Notes under the pieces: model-generated
Told to the model about the DNA's origin: nothing
Seen by the model: the letters and a program-made list of their open reading frames with translations, nothing else
Databases searched by the model: none
Made by a program: the position numbers and the translations under genes
Shown: positions 58,431-64,000 of the stretch, piece after piece
Numbering within the stretch: the stretch's first letter is position 1
Layout of the letters: each line of letters opens with the position of its first letter
DNA from: JACQAP01 sp035275265
GTDB lineage: Bacteria; Pseudomonadota; Gammaproteobacteria; Burkholderiales; JACQAP01
Reading direction: 5' to 3'
Length of the DNA stretch: 64,000 bases
NCBI GenBank assembly: GCA_035275265.1
Contig: DATENC010000018.1
Location: 1-64,000 of the forward strand

Positions 58431-59912
58431 TTAGTTCAATTTCTCCAGATCACCGGGTTTCCACTTCTTGTCGAAGAACGGCTTGGTCGGCCCATACAGC
58501 CGCAGGCATACGAAGAATCCCTTGTCCGGTACGGTTCGCAGCCAGTTTTTTCCGTTGCCCGGAGAGTCCGGTCCGAAGTAGATGTCCGTCGAACCGTCCG
58601 CATTCTTCGCCGGCTTGTCCATGGCATTGAGCGAAGGAAAAGGCTGGCCGTTGTCGAGGCCCGAGCCGGTCTCGGGATCGTAAACGGTGATCGACCAGAA
58701 CAGCTTCGCCGGAATATTCTTGGGCAGGTTCAGCTTGTAATTCTTTGCCCCATGCAGAAAATCGCCATCGGCATCCCTGAAGGCATTCGGATACTTGGCG
58801 CCGACGTTGACCATGTCCGCTGCCATGCCGGGACTGGTGGAGTAGGCGTAGGTGAAGAACGCTGTTCGCAGGTCAACCTGGTTAAAGTTCTTGTCCGTAA
58901 AGTCGGCGCTGCCGCCCGGAAACGGATTGAGCCATTGGCGGTCCTTGTAGTAGCGCGGTGCTTCGTAGGGCAAAGTGTGTCCGATGCGTGATGCCGTCGC
59001 GGCCGCGAGATCCAGGATCGCTTTCATCTTGTCGTCCGGCTTGAACGGCTTGCCTTTCACGATTCCGAGCGATGCCGCGATGCCGCGCATTTCGAAGTCT
59101 TTGGGATCGACATGTTCATGTTCGATAAAGCGGGCGAGCATGTCGAACGCGCTGCCGTCGGTGGGATAGAGCATGTTGGCCGGCACCACCGAGGCGTTCG
59201 GGAATTCCATGGGCTTGGCCTCCTTCTTGCCGCCCAGTGGATAGATGCGCGTCTTTTCAATGAGTGCGACGGGCTCGCCGAGTTGTCGCGGGTTCTTGAA
59301 AAAGCCGCGCCAGAACACGAACACGCCATAGGTGCGCGAGCGATAGGCAATAAACTCTCTCGGCACATCGCCATGGTAGTCCGGCGGAATGATCAGATAC
59401 TTGCCGCCCTTGCCCTTGTCCGGACCCGGCAGGCCGACGTCGCCGCACCAGATGCGTCCTTCGATCTTGCGCTCCGAGCAGATCGGCCTTTGCCAGAAAT
59501 CATCGAGAATGCCCTGCAAGCCCGGAGGTACTTCGATCACCATCATGCCGTCTTTCTTCAGGTCCAAATAACCGAGCGCGTAGATCACGTCGGAGTTCGG
59601 TGTGGTGATCAGCGTCTTCGCGTTCAGCCGGTCCTTGAAGATCGGAAGGACGTGGTAGCCCTTGCCGAAAGTCTTCTCCGAACCTTCCTTCATCCCGTAC
59701 ATGTTGAGCGCCGGAAGCGCCCAGAGATAAGTCTGCACCGCGCGCTGGAACAGCAATTCGTCCATGAGTGTCGCGCTGTCTTCCGGGGCAAGGAAGCCAT
59801 CCTTCAGCGGCAGTTTGGCGAGCGTTTCGTGGTGGGACGTCTGTGCGTGGGCGCAGACGGACAGAATCATGCTCAAAGTCAATACCGAGACGAGTGAGCG
59901 GAAGGCATGCAT
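58431..59912 (-). CDS. Periplasmic DUF1254/DUF1214 protein
   Basis: A 493-residue exported protein; ATG 59912 was chosen because its signal sequence (MHAFRSLVSVLTLSMILSVC, ending AHAQ) starts there, while the open frame further upstream crosses operator copy E. The N-terminal part (LLFQRAVQTYLWALPALNMY, TPNSDVIYALGYLDLKKDG) is the DUF1254 signature and the C-terminal part (FWSITVYDPETGSGLDNGQP, DIYFGPDSPGNGKNWLRTVP) the DUF1214 signature. These proteins are widespread, secreted and of unknown function. First gene of a leftward pair with the MipA-like gene. Confidence 0.88.
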   Translation of the reverse strand: MHAFRSLVSVLTLSMILSVCAHAQTSHHETLAKLPLKDGFLAPEDSATLMDELLFQRAVQTYLWALPALNMYGMKEGSEKTFGKGYHVLPIFKDRLNAKTLITTPNSDVIYALGYLDLKKDGMMVIEVPPGLQGILDDFWQRPICSERKIEGRIWCGDVGLPGPDKGKGGKYLIIPPDYHGDVPREFIAYRSRTYGVFVFWRGFFKNPRQLGEPVALIEKTRIYPLGGKKEAKPMEFPNASVVPANMLYPTDGSAFDMLARFIEHEHVDPKDFEMRGIAASLGIVKGKPFKPDDKMKAILDLAAATASRIGHTLPYEAPRYYKDRQWLNPFPGGSADFTDKNFNQVDLRTAFFTYAYSTSPGMAADMVNVGAKYPNAFRDADGDFLHGAKNYKLNLPKNIPAKLFWSITVYDPETGSGLDNGQPFPSLNAMDKPAKNADGSTDIYFGPDSPGNGKNWLRTVPDKGFFVCLRLYGPTKPFFDKKWKPGDLEKLN

Positions 59913-59983
59913 GTCGGCAGCTCCTGCTTGAAATTGTTCAACGCGATTCGTCGGAAGGTTTTCAGATATGACGGCTGGCAACA

Positions 59984-60001
59984 ATTGGACCAAAGGCCAA
60001 T
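59984..60001 (-). promoter_or_regulatory. Operator copy E (palindrome)
   Basis: Plus-strand ATTGGACCAAAGGCCAAT, identical to copy C including flanks (24 bases, 59979-60002 against 21321-21344). Read towards the DUF1254 gene (ATG 71 bases away), the perfect arm GTCCAAT is proximal. Confidence 0.55.
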
Positions 60002-60049
60002 AGATCTCAGCTTTCAGTCTAACGGGGCTATATCGGCCGGAGCGCCGAA

Positions 60050-60080
60050 CCAGAAACAAGAAGCGCGACGCAAGTCGCGC
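60050..60080 (-). terminator. Probable intrinsic terminator of the aquaporin gene
   Basis: On the minus strand GCGCGAC-TTGC-GTCGCGC forms a 7-bp stem with a tetraloop (60080-60063), followed by TTCTTGTTT. It lies about 140 bases after the aquaporin stop codon and before operator copy E, so it separates the two transcription units. Confidence 0.55.
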
Positions 60081-60218
60081 CCTTGCTTTGCGTTTTCGGC
60101 AAGGACAGCTGGATTGCTGGTTGCTACCTACTTCGATGTTTGACTCAGGCGCGGCTGCAAGCAGGACAACCAAACCGTATGCGGATAGGGTCGCCTACAG
60201 CGTTTCCAAGCGACAACC

Positions 60219-60944
60219 TCAGACACCAACACGACCAGTGATGGGCGGCTCGGCTCGTTCGCCTTCGAATACCGCTTTATAGGTGAAGCCCGCAACTACA
60301 GCACCTACAACGGGAGCGACCCAGAACAGCCACAGTTGCTGCAACGCCCACCCGCCGACGAAGATGGCCGGTCCAGTACTACGTGCCGGATTCACCGAGG
60401 TATTGGTCACCGGGATGCTGATCAAGTGGATCAGCGTAAGGGCGAGCCCGATCGCCAGACCGGCGAACCCTACCGGCGCACGCTGATGCGTGGTGCCCAA
60501 AATGACGATGACGAACATGAACGTCATGACTAACTCGGTTATCACTGCAGCCACCATCGAGTATTTTCCGGGGGAATGCTCTGCATAACCGTTCGAGGCC
60601 AAACCGTCGGCAAGGCTGAAATCCGCTTTTCCGCTCGCGATGAGGTACAGCACGCCTGCGCCCACGATGGCGCCCACGACTTGCGCCCCGACGTATGGCA
60701 GCACATGCGCCGCAGGGAAGCGTCCGCCCGCCCACAGGCCAACTGATACCGCGGGGTTGAAGTGACCGCCCGAAATAGGGCCGAGCGCATATGCGGCGGT
60801 TAGCACGGTGAGACCAAACGCCAACGAAACTCCGAGCAATCCGATCCCCACTCCAGGGAAAGCTGCCGCGAGCACGGCACTGCCGCAGCCTCCTAAAACA
60901 AGCCAGAAAGTCCCGAGAAACTCGGCCGAAAGCTTCGTAACCAT
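60219..60944 (-). CDS. aqpZ: Aquaporin Z water channel
   Basis: A 241-residue six-helix channel. Both NPA motifs are present: N63-P-A in GGHFNPAVSVGL and N185-P-A-R in TSVNPARSTGP. The selectivity filter residues F43, H173, T182 and R188 match the water-specific set of E. coli AqpZ (F43, H174, T183, R189), so water and not glycerol is the likely substrate. Length is normal for the family. A hairpin terminator lies downstream. The 280 bases upstream (60945-61224) contain no clear gene and separate it from the metal pump. Confidence 0.95.
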   Translation of the reverse strand: MVTKLSAEFLGTFWLVLGGCGSAVLAAAFPGVGIGLLGVSLAFGLTVLTAAYALGPISGGHFNPAVSVGLWAGGRFPAAHVLPYVGAQVVGAIVGAGVLYLIASGKADFSLADGLASNGYAEHSPGKYSMVAAVITELVMTFMFVIVILGTTHQRAPVGFAGLAIGLALTLIHLISIPVTNTSVNPARSTGPAIFVGGWALQQLWLFWVAPVVGAVVAGFTYKAVFEGERAEPPITGRVGV

Positions 60945-61224
60945 GACTACCCCTCTTTATTAGTTTTTGTGGTTCATATGTTTCGGCCTTCGCGTGCTGA
61001 TAACAAATCGCTTGTCGGGCTGACGCCGCAGTGCGAGATAGAAAAGGTGTTTGTCATATTTTCGCGACCCGCCGTAGCGCATTTTGCGCCAGGAACGGAA
61101 CTTTGCCTAGCACCGGACTTTGGCTGCCTGACTGACAGGTGCGCTACGACCGATAGCGGACATTCAGGCGATTGACAAGGGCGACCGACCGCGCGAGAGG
61201 CTGGACGGTTAGCACCGAGAGTAC

Positions 61225-64000
61225 TCACCTTGACACACAGACTTCCCGGTGGAACAGTCTGTAGAGCACTGGAAGTACCAGTAGAGTCAACAGCGTCGAC
61301 GACAGTATTCCTCCGATGACCACCGTAGCGAGCGGCCTCTGCACTTCGGCGCCGGTCCCGGAGTTCAGTGCCATGGGGAGGAAACCCAAGCTTGCCACCA
61401 GCGCGATCATCAGCACCGGTCGCAGCCGCGTCAATGTGCCTTCCACGATGGCTTCATGAATTCCCATGTCCTGGGCCCGCAAGTCGCGGATGCACGACAC
61501 GATCACCAGACCGGTGAGTACCGCCACGCCCGAAAGCGTGATGAACCCGATGCCGGCAGAGATGGAGAGCGGTATGTCGCGTAACCAGAGGGCCGCGACA
61601 CCGCCGGTGAGCGCGAGCGGGACGCCGCTGAACACCAACGCCGCGTCCTTGGCCGAACCAAAGGTCATGAACAACAACCCGAAGATGAGCAGCAGCGAGA
61701 GCGGCACCACCACCTGCAGTCTCTTGGCGGCGGAGGCGAGCTGCTCAAAGGTGCCGCCATACGCAAGCCAATAACCCTCTGGCAGCTTGATCTCTGCGCC
61801 GATGCGATTCTGCGCTTCGGCAACGAAAGATCCCAAGTCCCGTCCGCGCACGTTGGCGGTCACCACTGCGCGGCGCTTGCCGTCTTCCCGGCTGATCTGA
61901 TTGGGACCGGGCGCCACTTCGAACTGTGCGACCTCCCCGAGTGTTACGTAATTGGTTCGGGCGTCGCCACCTTCCGTACTCCCGCCGTTGGCTGGCAGTG
62001 GAATCGGCAACCGCTTTAGCGCTTCCATATCCTGGCGCAGGCGCTCCGGCAGGCGAACCAGCAGTTCGAAACGCCGGTCGCCTTCGAACACTTGTCCGGC
62101 CTCCTTGCCGCCGACGGCCACTTCGATGACTTCCTGCACGTCGGCGACGTTGAGGCCGTAACGCGAGACCTTCGGCCGATCTATCTTCACGGTAAGTACC
62201 GGCAGGCCGCTGATCTGTTCCACCTTTACGTCCGCAGCACCCGGGACCTTCTCCAGCACTTCGGCAATTTCCTCGCCGTTTTTGAGCAACACATCCAGGT
62301 CATCCCCGAACACTTTCACCGCCACGTCACTGCGCACCCCCGAAATGAGTTCATTGAAACGCATCTGTATCGGCTGGGTAAACTCGTAGTTGTTGCCGGG
62401 GATCTGCTCCAGAGCAGCCTGCATTGCGTTGACGAGCTCGTCCTTGGTCCGCTTCGGGTCAGGCCACTCGGATTGGGGCTTGAGCATCACGAAGTTATCC
62501 GCGACGCTGGGTGGCATCGGGTCGGTGGCGATCTCCGGCGTGCCGATCTTTGCGAAAATCTTGTCCACTTCCGGAAAAGCCATGATGCGCTTCTCCAGTG
62601 CCTTCTGCATCTCGACAGACTGGGTGAGGCTGGTGCCGGGGATGCGTATCGCATGCAGGGCGATATCGCCCTCGTTCAGGCTGGGCACGAATTCGGCCCC
62701 CATGCGGGTGGCAAGCAACGCACTCAGTGCAACGATGACGATCGCAGCGGTCACCGTAGGCATCCGGTTGCGCAGGACGAAGTCCAGCGCAGGCCGGTAT
62801 GAGCTGCGCGCCCATTTCATGATCCGGTTCTCCTTCTCTTCGACCTTGCCGGTAACGAAGATTGCCACCGCCGCCGGCACGAACGTCACCGAGAGGATCA
62901 GCGCGCCCAACAGCGCCACGACCACCGTGAAGGCCATCGGGTGGAACATTTTTCCTTCGACGCCGGTCAGGGTAAAGATCGGGATGTTCACCAGCGCCAC
63001 CACGATCACGCTGACCAGGCTTGGCTTGAATACTTCGCGCGTAGCTTCGAAAACACTCTGAAAACGTTCACTGCGTTCGAGCAATCGTCCGAGGCGATGC
63101 TGCTCGAGCGCTAGCCGGCGCAGGCAGTTCTCGACGATGATTACCGCACCGTCCACGATCAAACCGAAGTCGAGCGCGCCCAGGCTCATCAGGTTGGCGC
63201 TGACCCTGTTCTGCACCATGCCGGTGACCAGGAATAGCATGGACAGCGGGATCACCGCCGCGGTAAGCAGCGCGGCACGCCAGTTGCCCAGCATGGCAAG
63301 CAGTACCGCGATCACTAGCGCCGCGCCTTCCAGCAGGTTTTTCGAAACCGTCTCGATGGTCCGGTTCACCAGCGCGGTCCGGTCGTACACAGTCTTCGCC
63401 GTCACTCCCTCCGGCAGCGAGCGGTTCACTTCCTCCAGTTTGGCGGCCACGCGCTGCGAAACGGTGCGGCTGTTCTCGCCCATGAGCATGAACACGGTGC
63501 CCAACACGACTTCCTTGCCGTTCTCCGTGGCGGCACCGGTGCGAAGCTCCTTGCCCAATAGGACTTCTGCGATGTCCCTGACACGAATCGGCACCTCCGC
63601 GGCGGTGCGGATCACGATGTCGCGAATCTCGTCGAGCGTCGTAACCTGGCCGGGAGCGCGGACCAAATACTGCTCCCCGCTTTTCTCGATATAGCCCGCG
63701 CCGACATTGGCATTGTTGCGGGCGAGGGCCTCCAGCACGTCGTGGAAACTCAAACCGTAGCCGATCAGCTTGGCGGGATCGGGCGTGACGTGAAACTGCT
63801 TCAGGTAACCGCCGATGGTGTTGATTTCGGTGACGCCCGCAACATTGCGCAATTGCGGCCGCACGATCCAGTCCTGGATCGTGCGCAAGTCGGTCGATGT
63901 GTATTCGGTGCCGTCCGGCTTGATCGCGCCATCTTTGGGTTCGATCGTCCACATGAATATCTCCCCCAGGCCGGTGGCGATCGGGCCCATCTCGGGCTCC
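61225..64000 (-). CDS. czcA: CzcA-type heavy-metal RND efflux pump, 5' part cut by right edge
   Basis: About 925 codons are visible; the reading frame continues past the right edge (homologues have about 1040). The proton-relay helix carries the CzcA-type motif DFGLIVDGAVIIVEN (D, D and E), which differs from the Cu/Ag (CusA) form. MGAEFVPSLNEGDIALHAIR is the porter-region signature; the ending includes ISAGIGFITLSGVAVLTGLV and the C-terminal helices. It pumps divalent metals (Zn, Co, Cd or Ni) from periplasm or cytoplasm via a CzcBC-type partner that must lie to the right, outside this window. Confidence 0.9.
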   Translation of the reverse strand, partial: EPEMGPIATGLGEIFMWTIEPKDGAIKPDGTEYTSTDLRTIQDWIVRPQLRNVAGVTEINTIGGYLKQFHVTPDPAKLIGYGLSFHDVLEALARNNANVGAGYIEKSGEQYLVRAPGQVTTLDEIRDIVIRTAAEVPIRVRDIAEVLLGKELRTGAATENGKEVVLGTVFMLMGENSRTVSQRVAAKLEEVNRSLPEGVTAKTVYDRTALVNRTIETVSKNLLEGAALVIAVLLAMLGNWRAALLTAAVIPLSMLFLVTGMVQNRVSANLMSLGALDFGLIVDGAVIIVENCLRRLALEQHRLGRLLERSERFQSVFEATREVFKPSLVSVIVVALVNIPIFTLTGVEGKMFHPMAFTVVVALLGALILSVTFVPAAVAIFVTGKVEEKENRIMKWARSSYRPALDFVLRNRMPTVTAAIVIVALSALLATRMGAEFVPSLNEGDIALHAIRIPGTSLTQSVEMQKALEKRIMAFPEVDKIFAKIGTPEIATDPMPPSVADNFVMLKPQSEWPDPKRTKDELVNAMQAALEQIPGNNYEFTQPIQMRFNELISGVRSDVAVKVFGDDLDVLLKNGEEIAEVLEKVPGAADVKVEQISGLPVLTVKIDRPKVSRYGLNVADVQEVIEVAVGGKEAGQVFEGDRRFELLVRLPERLRQDMEALKRLPIPLPANGGSTEGGDARTNYVTLGEVAQFEVAPGPNQISREDGKRRAVVTANVRGRDLGSFVAEAQNRIGAEIKLPEGYWLAYGGTFEQLASAAKRLQVVVPLSLLLIFGLLFMTFGSAKDAALVFSGVPLALTGGVAALWLRDIPLSISAGIGFITLSGVAVLTGLVIVSCIRDLRAQDMGIHEAIVEGTLTRLRPVLMIALVASLGFLPMALNSGTGAEVQRPLATVVIGGILSSTLLTLLVLPVLYRLFHREVCVSR

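Larger units (their letters stand above)
59913..60218. other. Intergenic region with operator copy E and a terminator
   Basis: About 306 bases between the end of the aquaporin gene and the DUF1254 gene, both leftward. Holds operator copy E (59984-60001) and a hairpin ending the aquaporin transcript (60050-60080). No gene is seen. Confidence 0.5.

Noticed and set aside
60969..61175. 68-codon frame between aquaporin and CzcA genes
   Set aside because: No ribosome site, and composition is not protein-like.
1..64000. CRISPR arrays, tRNA or rRNA genes, prophage
   Set aside because: No regularly spaced repeats, cloverleaf with a recognisable TTCRA arm, or phage structural genes were seen by eye; a dedicated scan was not possible.

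Overview
The window is GC-rich, gene-dense DNA that looks chromosomal and Gram-negative. Nearly every region encodes signal peptides, lipoboxes, outer-membrane barrels or envelope transporters. Gene content (AspT/AspD, anchored TAXI proteins, YiaW/YiaV, CzcA, PPK2, OprD-type porin, MipA, AsmA) suits a betaproteobacterium, perhaps Burkholderiales- or Nitrosomonadales-like. That placement is inferred from gene families only. I saw no rRNA, tRNA, CRISPR array or intact mobile element, and no gene encoding a recognisable DNA-binding regulator.

Layout. 1-3153: start of an ATP-dependent DNA ligase (cut by the left edge), a lipoprotein and small unknown proteins. 3296-7559: compact operon of a 17-kDa-type surface antigen, a PLD-type phosphatidyltransferase lipoprotein, a membrane-anchored TAXI protein and a barrel. 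7889-11829: arylsulfatase followed by a HAD phosphatase fused to a CAP domain. 11932-16546: lipoprotein, 2-hydroxyacid dehydrogenase plus cupin, MBL hydrolase, amino-acid binding protein. 16667-21020: leftward envelope genes, including a zinc phospholipase-like protein with a beta-rich tail, then a decayed sulfatase. 21575-24709: DUF3302/HlyD/outer-membrane-factor operon. 24753-33963: mixed metabolic and membrane genes (VOC, AI-2E, PPK2, RRM protein, DASS carrier) and a truncated oxidoreductase. 34573-54840: about 20 kb all on the + strand: Omp85-like barrel, periplasmic protein, PLP decarboxylase, AspT, AspD, second AspT, OprD-like porin, TRIC channel, Ca2+/H+ exchanger, VIT-like protein, AsmA protein, second TAXI protein. 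54845-64000: all leftward: Omp85-like barrel, HAD phosphatase, MipA-like protein, DUF1254 protein, aquaporin Z, and a CzcA-type pump cut by the right edge.

Main observations. (1) A palindrome, ATTGGAC-CAAA-GTCCAAT, occurs five times. It lies before the sulfatase/HAD-CAP operon, before a periplasmic protein heading the amino-acid module, before the second HAD phosphatase, before the DUF1254/MipA pair, and next to the sulfatase remnant. It looks like the operator of an envelope regulon whose regulator lies elsewhere. (2) A PLP decarboxylase, aspartate 4-decarboxylase and two AspT-type exchangers form a proton-consuming decarboxylation module, followed by a porin and cation transporters. (3) Three paralogues of an internally duplicated periplasmic protein are scattered through the window, two of them near the palindrome. 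(4) Two TAXI proteins lack TRAP permease genes and carry C-terminal membrane segments.
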